Shown: positions 35,648 through 46,489, counted from the first letter of the stretch. The stretch is DNA of 64,000 nt from Clostridia bacterium (GCA_017520705.1 JAFXFF010000040.1:38136-102135); one strand, 5' to 3'. The notes: generated by a model from the sequence alone, not told the origin. Made by a program: numbers and translations.

Positions 35648-38230
35648 GTGAAACGTAGAATTCTTTGTGTTTTGCTGTGCCTGTGTTTGTGCGTCGGTAT
35701 GATGGCGGGCTGCGGCAAAAAGAAAGGCAACCAGAAGCCGGACGCTCTGGTTGTCATGATCGAGCAGCCGGACGGTCTGTTCAATCCCTTCTTCTCCACG
35801 GCTGCCGCTGACGGCACCATCGTGTCTATGACCCAGATCGGTATGCTGGGCGCCGACTACGACACCACCAAGAAAGAGGTCGTGGTGGCCTATGGCGACA
35901 ATCAGCCTGTGGTGACCAAGGATTACGACATCGTCGAGAACGGCGATGGCACCATCACCTACACCTTCGTGCTGAAGAACGGCATCCTCTTCTCCGACGG
36001 TCATCCCCTGACCATGGAGGACGTGCTGTTCAACTATTACGTCTATCTGGATCCGGTCTACACCGGTTCCAACACCCTGTATTCCACCAAGATCCTGGGT
36101 CTGAATGAGTATCGCACCCAGACCATTTCCTCTTCCAATGACGGTGGCGACAATCTGATCGCCCAGCAGGCGGCCACCCGTGCTCAGGCCCGCCGCAACG
36201 AGCTGATCAACCTGTTCGCCTCCTCTCTGAAGATGTCTTCCACCAACGAGGTCCCCTACGCTGAGATGAAGCAGGCCATCCTGGCCTACTCTGTCTCCAG
36301 CGGCTACAAGTCCGCCATCTCCAACGATCCCGCCGCCGTGTCCAACGCCGATCTGCTGAAGGACTATGAGCGCGCTCTGGAGGAGTTCAAGAAGGAGCTG
36401 GGCACCGACTATCTGGCCGCCCAGGAGTCCTACACCGACGAGCCCTACAAGTCCCACAGCGAGTTCTCCGAGGAGATCTTCCGCTTTATGTACCACGAGG
36501 GCTACGTGGAGGTGGAGTACGCCGAGGGCGCCGACGGCAAGATCGATCGCACCAAGATCGAGAAGCTGACCAAGGCTTATCCCGCCAGCCTCACCTCCAA
36601 GGAGGCCGCCATCGACTACATCTACAACGATAAGATCGCCCGTGAGCTGGACATCATCCTGATGTACTGGGCCACCGGCTCCAAGCTGTTTGACGAGTAC
36701 ACCGCCAAGGCGAAGGAAGTCATCTTGCACGAGAACAGCTCCTCTGCCGGCGGCTTGGCCGTGCCCAATATCTCCGGCATCGTCTCTCTGGCCCACGACG
36801 GCCGCGGCGGCGAGACCATCACCGTCAACGGCAACAGCTACACCGTAGCCTCCGGCCACAATGCTGACGGCACCGTCACCAACGCCTCCGAGCACGACGT
36901 GCTGCAGATCACCATTGAGGACGTGGACCCCAAGGCCATCTGGAACTTTGCTATGACCATTGCTCCTCAGCACTACTACGGTGCCGGCAGCAAGGTGGGC
37001 GTGGACATCGAGAACAACCAGTTCGGCGTGGAGTACGCCAGCTTCGATTTCATGAAGAACGTCATTCAGTCCAACCGCAACATTAAGCTGCCCATGGGTG
37101 CCGGCCCCTACAAGGTCACCAACCGTGACAACGCCGACAACCCCGGTGAGAATTCCTTCTTCACCGATAACGTTGCCTATTTCAAGCGCAACGACAATTT
37201 CCATACTGTGGGCGCCGAGCTGGAGAATGCTAAGATCGAGAAGCTGCGTTATCAGGTGGTCAGCTCCAACAACGCCATCGCCAACCTAGAGAACGGCACC
37301 GTCCACTACATCACTCCCGCCCTGACCAACGACAACTACAATAAGCTGGACGCTCTGAAGAGCAAGGGTATGGTCACTCTGACCACCGATCAGCTGGGTT
37401 ACGGTTACGTGGGCATCAACGCCGCCAAGGTGAACGACGTCAATCTGCGTAAGGCCATTATGTGTGCCATGAACACCTCTCTGGCTCTGGACTATTACCG
37501 TGCCGGTACCGCCTCTCAGATCTACTGGCCCATGTCCAAGGTCAGCTGGGCCTATCCCGATGGCTCCTCCGCCGACGATAACGGTAAGGATTATCCTCCC
37601 GTTGGCCGTTTTGACGAGTCTGTGGCCCGCAACAACATCAAGAAGTACATGAACGCCGCCGGTGTCAGCGAGGGCGACAGCGAATTGAAGATCAAGTTCA
37701 CCATCGCCGGCGCCAACCTGCAGGATCACCCCACCTACAAGGTGTTCCGTGACGCCGCCGCCCTGCTCAACAGCATGGGCTGGGAGATCGAGGTTGTCTG
37801 CGATACCCAGGCTCTGACCAAGATCAACACCGGCTCTCTGGCTGTGTGGGCCGCCGCTTGGGGCTCTGCTCTGGACCCCGACCTGTATCAGGTCTATCAC
37901 AAGGATTCCACCGCCACCAGCACCAAGGCTTGGGGCTATGACTACCTGAAGAACAGCGGCACCTCTGAGGAGACCGCGATCCTCAACGAGCTGGCCGACT
38001 ACATCGACGCCGCCCGTTCCACCAACGATCAGAACGAGCGTGCCGATCTGTACGAGCAGGCTATGGGTCTGATTTTGGATCTGGCCATCGAGCTGCCCGT
38101 CTATCAGCGTAGCGTGGTGTACGCTTACAATTCCAAGGTCATCAAGGCCGAGAGTCTGCCTGCCAGCAGCGACATCAACCCCTTCGCTTCTCCTCTGGAT
38201 CGCATTTGGGAAGTGGAGTTTGCCGGCTAA
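35648..38230 (+). CDS. Oligopeptide ABC transporter substrate-binding lipoprotein (SBP family 5)
   Basis: 860 residues, large for a family usually near 540. Lipobox LCVGMMAGC (Cys about 24). SBP_5 features: PDGLFNPFFST, TYTFVLKNGILFSDGHPLTMEDVLFNYYVYLDP, and later NVNDVNLRKAIMCAMNTSLALDYYRAG with a C-terminal hinge region. Extra length is spread over about residues 150-430, a segment rich in charged helices (ARRNELINLFASSLKMS, YTDEPYKSHSEFSEEIF). GTG start at 35648 with AAGGAG eight bases upstream. It lies 47 bases after the protease gene with no visible terminator or strong promoter between, so it may be read with it. It delivers peptides to the permeases downstream. Confidence 0.9.
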   Translation: MKRRILCVLLCLCLCVGMMAGCGKKKGNQKPDALVVMIEQPDGLFNPFFSTAAADGTIVSMTQIGMLGADYDTTKKEVVVAYGDNQPVVTKDYDIVENGDGTITYTFVLKNGILFSDGHPLTMEDVLFNYYVYLDPVYTGSNTLYSTKILGLNEYRTQTISSSNDGGDNLIAQQAATRAQARRNELINLFASSLKMSSTNEVPYAEMKQAILAYSVSSGYKSAISNDPAAVSNADLLKDYERALEEFKKELGTDYLAAQESYTDEPYKSHSEFSEEIFRFMYHEGYVEVEYAEGADGKIDRTKIEKLTKAYPASLTSKEAAIDYIYNDKIARELDIILMYWATGSKLFDEYTAKAKEVILHENSSSAGGLAVPNISGIVSLAHDGRGGETITVNGNSYTVASGHNADGTVTNASEHDVLQITIEDVDPKAIWNFAMTIAPQHYYGAGSKVGVDIENNQFGVEYASFDFMKNVIQSNRNIKLPMGAGPYKVTNRDNADNPGENSFFTDNVAYFKRNDNFHTVGAELENAKIEKLRYQVVSSNNAIANLENGTVHYITPALTNDNYNKLDALKSKGMVTLTTDQLGYGYVGINAAKVNDVNLRKAIMCAMNTSLALDYYRAGTASQIYWPMSKVSWAYPDGSSADDNGKDYPPVGRFDESVARNNIKKYMNAAGVSEGDSELKIKFTIAGANLQDHPTYKVFRDAAALLNSMGWEIEVVCDTQALTKINTGSLAVWAAAWGSALDPDLYQVYHKDSTATSTKAWGYDYLKNSGTSEETAILNELADYIDAARSTNDQNERADLYEQAMGLILDLAIELPVYQRSVVYAYNSKVIKAESLPASSDINPFASPLDRIWEVEFAG

Positions 38231-38246
38231 TTGTAAACCTAAAAAC

Positions 38247-38280
38247 CATCTCCCCCTTCCGTAGGGGAGGGGGGAGATCC
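38247..38280 (+). promoter_or_regulatory. Stem-loop between the binding-protein and permease genes
   Basis: ATCTCCCCCTTCC paired with GGGGAGGGGGGAGAT, with no T-run after it, so not a terminator. Such hairpins after the SBP gene often stabilise its mRNA and raise its yield over the permeases (inference). Confidence 0.55.
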
Positions 38281-38306
38281 AATCCAACGAAACATCGGGG
38301 GATACT

Positions 38307-39299
38307 ATGTTTAAATATATTGTAAAACGACTGGCCTTGGCGGTGTTGATTCTGCTGGGCGTGTCGATGATTATTTACTTCCTCATCCGTCTGATGCCGG
38401 TTGATTTTATTCAGAGTAAGATCGACGCCATCAGCCGTGGCGGTGCCACCGTGGATGAGAATATGGTTCAGGCTATGTACGAGATGTACGGTTTGGGCGA
38501 CGACTCCTTCGGCGGCATTCTGAAGGGTTACGTCAATTGGCTGGGCGCTCTGTGCAAGTTTGATCTGGGCACCAGCTTTGTGTACAGCCGTCCCGTGGCG
38601 GACATCATCGTGGAGAAGATGGGCGTCTCCTTCGCCGTGGCCTTTATTGCCACCGTGTTCGAGTTCCTCATCGCCATTCCGTTGGGCATTACCGCCGCTA
38701 CCCATCAGTACAGCCTGCGTGACTACGTGGTCACCGTGCTGGTGATGGTGGGTATCTCCCTGCCCTCCTTCTTCTTTGGCAATATCCTGAAGGATCTGCT
38801 GGCGCTGAAGACGGGCTGGTTCCCGCCCTCGGGATTGATCGACTCCTCGGTCACCAATACCGGCATCAATCTGCTTCTGGACTATGTGCAGCATATGGTG
38901 ATCCCCATTCTGACCATTGTCATCCTCAGCATTGGTGCCCGTATGCGTATGACCCGTACCAATATGCTGGAGGTGCTGAACTCCGACTACATCCGCACCG
39001 CCCGCGCCAAGGGCCTCAAGGAGCGTGTGGTCATCAATAAGCACGCCTTCCGCAACACCCTGATTCCGTTGGTGACCTCTATGGCGGGTCTGTTGCCCAC
39101 CCTGTTCTCCGGCGCGATCATCACCGAGCAGGTGTTCGACCTGCCCGGTATCGGTAACGTGGCTCTGGACGCCATGAACCGCGGCGATATCCCCTTTATT
39201 ATGGGCTACAATATGTTCCTGGCGCTGCTGAGTGTCATCGGCGTGCTGCTGGCGGACCTGATGTACGCGGTGGTGGATCCCCGCGTCAAGCTGGAGTGA
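38307..39299 (+). CDS. Peptide ABC transporter permease, OppB/DppB type
   Basis: 330 residues with six predicted spans; opens MFKYIVKRLALAVLILLGVSMIIYFLIRLMP, typical of the family. The cytoplasmic EAA-type loop reads RTARAKGLKERVVINKHAFRNTLIPLVT near residue 230. Pairs with the next gene to form the transmembrane channel. The preceding gene supplies the binding protein, and the two ATPase genes follow. Eleven bases separate it from the next permease gene. Confidence 0.93.
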   Translation: MFKYIVKRLALAVLILLGVSMIIYFLIRLMPVDFIQSKIDAISRGGATVDENMVQAMYEMYGLGDDSFGGILKGYVNWLGALCKFDLGTSFVYSRPVADIIVEKMGVSFAVAFIATVFEFLIAIPLGITAATHQYSLRDYVVTVLVMVGISLPSFFFGNILKDLLALKTGWFPPSGLIDSSVTNTGINLLLDYVQHMVIPILTIVILSIGARMRMTRTNMLEVLNSDYIRTARAKGLKERVVINKHAFRNTLIPLVTSMAGLLPTLFSGAIITEQVFDLPGIGNVALDAMNRGDIPFIMGYNMFLALLSVIGVLLADLMYAVVDPRVKLE

Positions 39300-39310
39300 G
39301 GTGAGCGAGT

Positions 39311-40495
39311 ATGGAAGAGAATAAGACCCTGGCTATCGAGCAGGAGGAGATCCTCGACCTGCCCGTGGAGCCCACCGATCTGCCCGCCGAGCCTGTGGAG
39401 ATCGTGGAGGAGCCCGCCGCCGAGGCGGCCGCGGAGGAGAACGTGCCTCTGGATCGTAACGTGCGGCTGATGTCCCCCACCCGTATGGTGATGCGCCGCT
39501 TTTTCCGCTCCCGTTTGAGCATCGTGGGTCTGATTATGGTGATCAGCCTGTTTCTGTTCAGTTTTGTGGGCCCGCTGTTTTTCGCCGAGTCGATGCACAA
39601 GGAGACCATCAACGGCGTGACGGTGGAGACCTACACTCCCGACAACGGCAAGTGGGGCGAGACCGAGCTGGATGAGACCGGCCGTTTGGACTATGCCACC
39701 GCGGAGAGCACCTATACCGTGGACGGCGTCACCTACACCGTCTACCAGACCACCGAGACCGAGCTGAAGGATAATTCCTATTCCCCTCCCTCTTCCCGTC
39801 ACATTTTGGGCACGGATAAGGAGGGCTACGATATCTTCGTCCGCCTGATGTACGGCGGTCGCATCTCGCTGATCGTCAGCTTCCTGGCGGTGTTCCTCAT
39901 CACCATCTTAGGTGTGGTGCTGGGTGGCCTTGCCGGCTATTTCGGCGGATGGATTGACAACCTGATTATGCGTATCAGCGATATTCTGATGTGCTTGCCC
40001 GGTGTGCCGATCCTGCTGATCATCCACACCCTGCTGGAGGCCACCAACGTGCCTAAGGAATACCGCATCTATTTGATGATGATCTATCTGACCTTCATCT
40101 CCTGGACGGGTACCGCCCGTCTGGTGCGCGGTCAGATCCTCTCCCTGCGCGAGCAGGAGTTTATGGTGGCCGCCGAGGCTATGGGCTATTCCACCGGACG
40201 CAAGATCTTCAAGCATCTGGTGCCCAACGTGATGCCTCAGCTCATCGTGCAGATGACCCTGTCTCTGGGCAGCATGATTCTGTACGAGTCCACCCTGTCC
40301 TACCTGAATTTGGGTGTTCCCGCACCCTATGCGGCGTGGGGCACGATGATCAACGTCATCAACGACACGGATGTGCTGCAGCACTATCCCTTTATCTGGG
40401 TTCCCGCCGGTATTTGCATCGTCATTGCCGTGCTGGGCTTCAACTTTGTGGGCGACGGTCTCCGTGACGCCCTCGACCCGAAAGCGAGGCGATAA
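39311..40495 (+). CDS. Peptide ABC transporter permease, OppC/DppC type
   Basis: 394 residues, longer than the usual 300 because of an acidic N-terminal tail of about 50 residues (Glu/Pro-rich, cytoplasmic). Then span 1 (RLSIVGLIMVISLFLFSFVG), an external insert of about 80 residues with YTV repeats, SSRHILGTDKEGYDIFVRLMYGGRISL (family signature) and the EAA loop EFMVAAEAMGYSTGRKIFKHLVPNVMPQ. Part of the importer; two bases before the ATPase gene. Confidence 0.93.
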   Translation: MEENKTLAIEQEEILDLPVEPTDLPAEPVEIVEEPAAEAAAEENVPLDRNVRLMSPTRMVMRRFFRSRLSIVGLIMVISLFLFSFVGPLFFAESMHKETINGVTVETYTPDNGKWGETELDETGRLDYATAESTYTVDGVTYTVYQTTETELKDNSYSPPSSRHILGTDKEGYDIFVRLMYGGRISLIVSFLAVFLITILGVVLGGLAGYFGGWIDNLIMRISDILMCLPGVPILLIIHTLLEATNVPKEYRIYLMMIYLTFISWTGTARLVRGQILSLREQEFMVAAEAMGYSTGRKIFKHLVPNVMPQLIVQMTLSLGSMILYESTLSYLNLGVPAPYAAWGTMINVINDTDVLQHYPFIWVPAGICIVIAVLGFNFVGDGLRDALDPKARR

Positions 40496-40497
40496 TT

Positions 40498-41704
<1,207 letters not shown>

Positions 41705-41712
<8 letters not shown>

Positions 41713-42811
41713 GAATATGGAAACCTCTGTCATCGAGACGGTGGAAACTCCTCAGTATGACGACGCGGCTCTGGCCGCGGAGTATCAGGCCCGCCGCCAG
41801 CAGCAGATCGAGGAAGATCTGGCTCAGCCCTTCGACCCCGATTGTGTGCTGGAGGTGCGCCACCTGCGCAAGTGCTTCCCTCTGAAGAAGACCATGTTCG
41901 GCAAGGTGACCAAGGAATTGGTGGCCGTGGACGACATCTCCTTCAAGCTGAAGGCGGGCGAGACCCTGGGCATCGTGGGCGAGTCCGGCTGCGGTAAGAC
42001 CACCGCCGGCCGTGCCATCCTCAAGCTGCACGAGCCCACCGGCGGTCAGATCATCTTCAATGGTCAGGACATCACCCACCTGAAGTCCTCCCAGATGCGG
42101 GAGATCCGCAAGCAGATGCAGATCATCTTCCAGGACCCCTATTCCTCTCTGCCCCCCCGTGACACCGTGGGTGGACTGCTGTCCGAGCCGGTGGAGGTGC
42201 ACGGCATCGTGCCCAAGGAGCAGATCAAGGACTATGTGCTGGAATTGATGGATAAGTGCGGTCTGCGGGATTACTACTTTGAGCGGTATCCCCACGAGTT
42301 CTCCGGCGGCCAGCGTCAGCGCATCTGTATTGCCCGCGCCCTGTCGGTGAATCCCAAGCTGGTCATCTGCGACGAGCCGGTGTCCGCTCTGGACGTGTCC
42401 ATTCAGGCGCAGATCATCAACCTGCTCAAGCAGCTGCAGCGGGAGATGAATCTGGCTTACGTCTTCATCTCCCACGACCTGTCGGTGGTTAAGTTCATTT
42501 CGGACAAGATCGGCGTGATGTATTTGGGCGGTATGATGGAGTTCGGCTCCAAGGAGGACATCTTCACCAATCCCCTCCATCCCTATACCAAGGCGCTGTT
42601 CTCTGCCGTGCCCAACCCCGACCCCACCCGAAAGATGCAGCGCATCGCCCTGGGCGGCGACATTCCCTCTCCCGCCAACCCGCCCAAGGGTTGCCGCTTC
42701 CACACCCGCTGCCCCTATGCCAAGGAGATCTGCAAGCACGTGGTGCCGGAGTATAAGGAGTACGAGCCTGGCCACTTTGCCGCCTGCCACTTGCTGGAAG
42801 AGGAGCAGTAA
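41705..42811 (+). CDS. Peptide ABC transporter ATPase, OppF/DppF type
   Basis: 368 residues. N-terminal acidic extension of about 50 residues; Walker [13 protein letters not shown], signature [15 protein letters not shown], Walker [13 protein letters not shown], switch His in FISHDLSV, and C-terminal [14 protein letters not shown] plus ACHL. The ATG at 41705 has GGAGG before it; the in-frame ATG at 41669 lies deep inside the previous gene. Partner of the preceding ATPase. Its stop overlaps the next start by one base. Confidence 0.93.
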
Positions 42812-43059
42812 TGGCTGAGAAAAAGAAAAAGGAAAAGATCACCTACGTCGACGACGGCCGCACCATCGCGGATATGTCGGGTGTGCAGGGCGGAGCGTCC
42901 AAGTACTTCCGCAACGATCACCCCTCTTACAGCACGGGCAAGGAGAAGTGGACCACCTTTTTCGACGCCTTCCGTATGATGCTGCTGCCCACCGCCGTGT
43001 TCGGCGGCGCTCTGCTGGTGCTGTTCGGATTGATGTACCTGCTTTTCAAGATCATGTAA
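42811..43059 (+). CDS. Small single-span membrane protein of the peptide importer operon
   Basis: 82 residues, not recognised. A Lys-rich N-terminus ([10 protein letters not shown]), a soluble stretch of about 45 residues, and one C-terminal span (LLPTAVFGGALLVLFGLMYLLF). The start overlaps the stop of the second ATPase gene (TAATG) and a terminator follows, so it is a true operon member and may be an accessory subunit of the importer (inference). Confidence 0.75.
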   Translation: MAEKKKKEKITYVDDGRTIADMSGVQGGASKYFRNDHPSYSTGKEKWTTFFDAFRMMLLPTAVFGGALLVLFGLMYLLFKIM

Positions 43060-43060
43060 T

Positions 43061-43104
43061 AAAAAGAACCGATTGCTCATACGGAGCAATCGGTTCTTTT
43101 TATT
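43061..43104. terminator. Bidirectional terminator between importer and MATE genes
   Basis: AAAAAGAACCGATTGCTC paired with GAGCAATCGGTTCTTTTT, loop ATACG. Confidence 0.88.
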
Positions 43105-44494
43105 ATGCGTTTCGTTGTCTCAACGGGTTCCAGCGTCCCGATAGGTAATACCCGAGGAACAGCCCGAACAGCAGCAGGTTGTGGGCAATCATACAGCCCC
43201 AAGCGGCGGTGAGCCCGTAGCCGAGCATTTGGGTGCAGAGGTAGGTACCCACGATACGCACGCCCCACATACCCAGAATGTTGCACACAAAGGGGTAGAG
43301 GGTGTGTCCCATGCCCTGCAGCATGCCCTCAATGATGATGGATACGCCGTAGAAGGGCTCGGACACCGCCACCATCCGCAGCACGGTGGCACCCAGCAGG
43401 ATCACCTTTTGGTCTTGGGAGAATAGTCGCATCATATTGGGCGCGAAAGCAAAGAGCAACGCGCCGGATATCACCATCAGCGTCACCTCGATGGCCAGGA
43501 TGGTGCGTCCCAGACGGCGGATGCCCTTCTCATCCCGTGCGCCCAGCGCGTTGCCCGCCAGGGTTGCGGCGGCGGCCTGCATGCCGTATCCGGGGATGTA
43601 GAAGGCGGACTCCACCGTGTTGGCGATGGTGTGGGCGGCGGTGGCCACACCGCCCAAGGAGTTGATCATGGAGGCAAAGGCCACGTAGCCGAAGGAGGTG
43701 CCGAAGCGTTGCAGCGCGTTGGGAAGCGCCACCTTCAGGCAGGGGCGCAGCACCTGCCAGTCGGGGCGGATGGATTGCCCGCGGGGGGAGAGCAGGGGAT
43801 GGCGCCACAGCGCGATGGTGATGAGCACGCCCCCCACCGCAAAGGCGATGGCGCTGGCGGCGGCGGCGCCGACCACGCCCCAGCCCGCACCGGGCAGGAG
43901 AAGCGAACGTCCCCACAGGGAGACGGTCCGTGTGGGGTAGATGAATAAGAAGTTGAGCACCACGTTGATGAGGTTGACCCACACACCCACCCGCATGGGG
44001 GTCTTGGTGTCGCCGGCGGCGCGCAGCACGGTGCCGAACAGGATGGTGGCCACCCGCGCCAGCATCGGGGTGTAGAGGATAAAGAAATAGCGGGAGGCCA
44101 GCGGACGGATGGCTGTATCCACCTGCATCCATCGGGGGACGTGGGAGCTCAGTCCCAGCGTCAGCGCGGTGAAGAAGACGCCGCACACCAGCACCGCCAG
44201 CACCGCCTGACCGGTGGCGCGGCGGGCATCCTCGTCCCGCCCGGCGCCGCGGGCCTGGGCGATGTAGGATAGAAAGCCCACGCCCAGAGCGGACACAGTG
44301 CTGCCGAAGAGCCAGTTCACGGTGGTGGTGGCGCCCACGGCGGCGGTGGCGGCGGTGCCCAGGGACCCCACCATGGCGGTATCCACGTATTGCACGGCGG
44401 TCTGCAGCAGCTGCTCCAGCATGGTGGGCCACGCCAGCGCCAGTATGATCGGCAGCAGAGATCGTGCCGTTTTGTCGGTGTGGGTATGAGTCAT
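43103..44494 (-). CDS. MATE family efflux transporter
   Basis: 463 residues, twelve predicted spans, two related halves. Seen: LALAWPTMLEQLLQTAVQYVDTAMVGSLG at the N-terminus and ALPNALQRFGTSFGYVAFASMINSLGG opening the second half. Substrates of this family range from cations and drugs to flavins; none can be read here. The minus-strand promoter TTGCCA (plus 44553-44558), 17 bases, TATGAT (plus 44530-44535) lies just upstream. Confidence 0.92.
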   Translation of the reverse strand: MTHTHTDKTARSLLPIILALAWPTMLEQLLQTAVQYVDTAMVGSLGTAATAAVGATTTVNWLFGSTVSALGVGFLSYIAQARGAGRDEDARRATGQAVLAVLVCGVFFTALTLGLSSHVPRWMQVDTAIRPLASRYFFILYTPMLARVATILFGTVLRAAGDTKTPMRVGVWVNLINVVLNFLFIYPTRTVSLWGRSLLLPGAGWGVVGAAAASAIAFAVGGVLITIALWRHPLLSPRGQSIRPDWQVLRPCLKVALPNALQRFGTSFGYVAFASMINSLGGVATAAHTIANTVESAFYIPGYGMQAAAATLAGNALGARDEKGIRRLGRTILAIEVTLMVISGALLFAFAPNMMRLFSQDQKVILLGATVLRMVAVSEPFYGVSIIIEGMLQGMGHTLYPFVCNILGMWGVRIVGTYLCTQMLGYGLTAAWGCMIAHNLLLFGLFLGYYLSGRWNPLRQRNA

Positions 44495-44529
44495 CGAAGC
44501 ATCCTCTTGTCATCGGAAAGTATGTCCCC

Positions 44530-44558
44530 ATCATAGCAGATGACATCCCGTTTGGCAA
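44530..44558 (-). promoter_or_regulatory. Promoter of the MATE gene
   Basis: Minus strand TTGCCA, 17 bases, TATGAT, between the spoVT terminator and the MATE start. Confidence 0.65.
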
Positions 44559-44570
44559 GGGGGAGGACGC

Positions 44571-44606
44571 AAAAAAGAGCCCGACACAACGTTGTGTCGG
44601 GCTCTC
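44571..44606 (-). terminator. Terminator of spoVT
   Basis: Perfect 15-base arms AGAGCCCGACACAAC / GTTGTGTCGGGCTCT, followed on the minus strand by TTTTTT. Confidence 0.85.
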
Positions 44607-44634
44607 GGTGTAACCCAAAAAAGGCTCGTCAGCC

Positions 44635-45174
44635 TCACTCCTCCATCTGCTTGCCGAGGAAGGCGGCGGCCACCTGCGCCAGCCGCACGTCCCCCTCGCT
44701 GGGGACGGTGCCGCTTTCCGGCTGGATGAGGCACACCGCCCCGGTGACGTCGCCGCCGGCGATGATGGGGCTGGCCACGGCGGCGTAGCGGCTGATGGTC
44801 TCCACCGGCTGCAGGCGGTTGCCGCCGGCCTGCACCACGTAGGTCTGCCGCCCCTCCATCACCTCGTCCAGGCCGGAGGACACCCGCCGCTCGTAGAAGT
44901 CCTTGCGGTTTTGCCCGGCGGCGGCGATGACGTGGTCGCGGTCACACACCAGCACGGTCATGTTGCAGGCGCGGGCCAGCACGTCGGCGTACTGCACCGC
45001 AAAGGGGGACAATTCCCCCACGGGGGAGTATTTTTTGAACACGACCTCCCCGTCCTTCTCGGTGAAGATCTCCAGCGGATCCCCCTCCCGAATCCGCATG
45101 GTTCTGCGGATTTCTTTGGGGATAACGACTCTCCCCAAATCGTCAATTCTTCTCACAATCCCAGTTGCTTTCAT
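44635..45174 (-). CDS. spoVT: Stage V sporulation protein T, forespore transcription regulator
   Basis: 179 residues. An N-terminal AbrB-type swapped-hairpin DNA-binding domain (MKATGIVRRIDDLGRVVIPKEIRRTMRIREGDPLEIF, here given as two joined motifs: MKATGIVRRIDDLGR and VVIPKEIRRTMRIREGD), then a GAF-like C-terminal domain (about 60-179, SPFAVQYADVLARACNMTV). Family length and layout match SpoVT, which tunes sigma-G genes in the forespore. The ATG at 45174 has AAGGAG eight bases upstream. A sigma-G-like promoter on the same strand (GTATA, 17 bases, GATAATA) precedes it. Its 5' region is duplicated downstream in the cassette array. Confidence 0.93.
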   Translation of the reverse strand: MKATGIVRRIDDLGRVVIPKEIRRTMRIREGDPLEIFTEKDGEVVFKKYSPVGELSPFAVQYADVLARACNMTVLVCDRDHVIAAAGQNRKDFYERRVSSGLDEVMEGRQTYVVQAGGNRLQPVETISRYAAVASPIIAGGDVTGAVCLIQPESGTVPSEGDVRLAQVAAAFLGKQMEE

Positions 45175-45209
45175 ATATACATTTCTCCTTAAATCACAAA
45201 TTGTGTTGT

Positions 45210-45274
45210 TATTATCTGTATTTCTGGGAGAAATATACCGCAAGATTTACTTTTACAATCAAATATGATATAAT
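45210..45274. promoter_or_regulatory. Divergent promoter pair, array copy 1 (spoVT / first cassette)
   Basis: Plus strand: TTTACT 45246-45251, 17 bases, TATAAT 45269-45274, then AGGCGGTG and the cassette ATG. Minus strand: GTATA (plus 45234-45238), 17 bases, GATAATA (plus 45210-45216). The latter fits the B. subtilis sigma-G form GHATR-N17-CATWHTA except for its first -10 base. Confidence 0.75.
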
Positions 45275-45294
45275 AAATTAAAGGCGGTGAAATT

Positions 45295-46179
45295 ATGCAA
45301 TTTGTTTTTAACGGAACTCTTGATGAACTCAAAGATAGTATTCGGACAAGAGCCAAAGCATTTCACAAAGATATCGTCATATATCAATATGATCCTACTG
45401 TTTTACAAATTGGTTTTTTGCGATTGGGACATAGCGGCGGCAGGTTTTTTGTCGCTAATATTACCGAAGAAAACAATTCTGTCATTTTAGATGGCGAAAT
45501 TAAGAATTTGAACACCAGCATACCCAACACAGATACACGGAACCTTTTTCAAAAGATTCGCGACACGGCGTTTGGCTTTGTTGCCCTTTATGTGTTCCTT
45601 GCTCTCATACCTTGGATAATTTGGTCTATTTTTGATCTTGCCCATCCGTGGATTTCTTTTGCAATACCTGCCGCTATTATTGTTACTTTCGAACTAGTAT
45701 ATCTATTTAATAAGATTTTTTGCAAGAGCGAAAGAAGTTTCGATAAAGAGGACGATAGTTTTCTGCAGTTTATGTCAATGCTCTGTAGTGGTGAAGTTAC
45801 AGTTCCTTTAAATACGCAGGAACTATATAGGATGCTTATTAACACCGATGGTCTACATTCATTTCCCCGAATCGAAAATGATACTATAACATGGGAGCTG
45901 TATGACAACATTTATGTCGAAGCATCAATCAGTGAGTATGACACAATCATAGACATTATTCATAAAAACGCTCTTCGCGGTTCATATATGCACTGGCATC
46001 CCGATATTGAGGAAATGTACGAAGAACTGTACAACATAGGGAAAAAGGGGAATGTTTTAGTTCTTCGTAAATGGCTATCAGGAACAGAGATATACTATTT
46101 AGGCTCCCCTGATAGATATCAGTTTAGCAAAAGCAAAAAATGGCATTGGGGAAAACTGATCTATTTAGAACAAAAATAA
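45295..46179 (+). CDS. Orphan two-span membrane protein, cassette 1
   Basis: 294 residues, family not recognised. An N-terminal soluble domain of about 95 residues, two adjacent spans (FGFVALYVFLALIPWIIWSIF and WISFAIPAAIIVTFELVYLF), then a C-terminal soluble domain of about 140 residues with aromatic-rich motifs YMHWHPDIEEMYEELYNIG. Codon use is clearly AT-rich compared with the GC-rich flanks, which suggests recent transfer. It has its own promoter and is followed by a palindromic terminator. Confidence 0.8.
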   Translation: MQFVFNGTLDELKDSIRTRAKAFHKDIVIYQYDPTVLQIGFLRLGHSGGRFFVANITEENNSVILDGEIKNLNTSIPNTDTRNLFQKIRDTAFGFVALYVFLALIPWIIWSIFDLAHPWISFAIPAAIIVTFELVYLFNKIFCKSERSFDKEDDSFLQFMSMLCSGEVTVPLNTQELYRMLINTDGLHSFPRIENDTITWELYDNIYVEASISEYDTIIDIIHKNALRGSYMHWHPDIEEMYEELYNIGKKGNVLVLRKWLSGTEIYYLGSPDRYQFSKSKKWHWGKLIYLEQK

Positions 46180-46285
46180 ACACAAAAGCGAGGTGAAAAT
46201 TCACCTCGCTTTTGCTATGTATCGGTCAAAATATGCTGTTTTTCGTCAAAAATTTTTCTTTAAAAATTGTCCGAAACTCCAGTAT

Positions 46286-46360
46286 TTATAAGGCTTTATC
46301 GCACTTTTGTGTTATTATAACACGAGCCTCGATTCTTCTCACAATTCCTGTTGCTTTCAT
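46286..46360 (-). pseudogene. spoVT 5' remnant / 24-codon micro-ORF, array copy 2
   Basis: Starts MKATGIVRRI, identical to the first ten residues of SpoVT, preceded by AAAGGAG eight bases from the ATG, then diverges (EARVIITQKC...) and stops after 24 codons. The tail is shared with copies 3 and 4 but not with the intact gene. Confidence 0.8.
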
Positions 46361-46393
46361 ATATAATTCTCCTTTAAATTCAAATCGTGATAC

Positions 46394-46459
46394 TATTATT
46401 TGTAACTCGTGGGAATTTATACTGCACGAATTTACTTTTTGAATTGGTTGTGATATAAT
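46394..46459. promoter_or_regulatory. Divergent promoter pair, array copy 2
   Basis: Plus: TTTACT 46431-46436, 17 bases, TATAAT 46454-46459. Minus: GTATA (plus 46418-46422), 17 bases, AATAATA (plus 46394-46400). Confidence 0.72.
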
Positions 46460-46489
46460 CAATAAAAATTATCGATAGGAGGTTATTTT

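Larger units (their letters stand above)
46180..46489. repeat. Cassette-array repeat unit, copy 2
   Basis: 310-base gap made of one unit: a terminator palindrome (AAAAGCGAGGTGA / TCACCTCGCTTTT, about 46184-46213) followed by GCTATGTAT and CGGTCAAAATATG; a dyad GTGTTATTATAACAC (46308-46322); a spoVT 5' remnant on the minus strand (46286-46360); and a divergent promoter pair. Copies 3, 4 and 5 have the same parts in the same order. Confidence 0.88.

Noticed and set aside
38247..38280. A terminator inside the peptide importer operon
   Set aside because: Strong stem but no T-run on either strand; more likely an mRNA-stabilising hairpin.
43181..43426. Small plus-strand open frames opposite the MATE gene
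   Set aside because: No ribosome site, composition of an antisense shadow, and the MATE protein is complete on the other strand.
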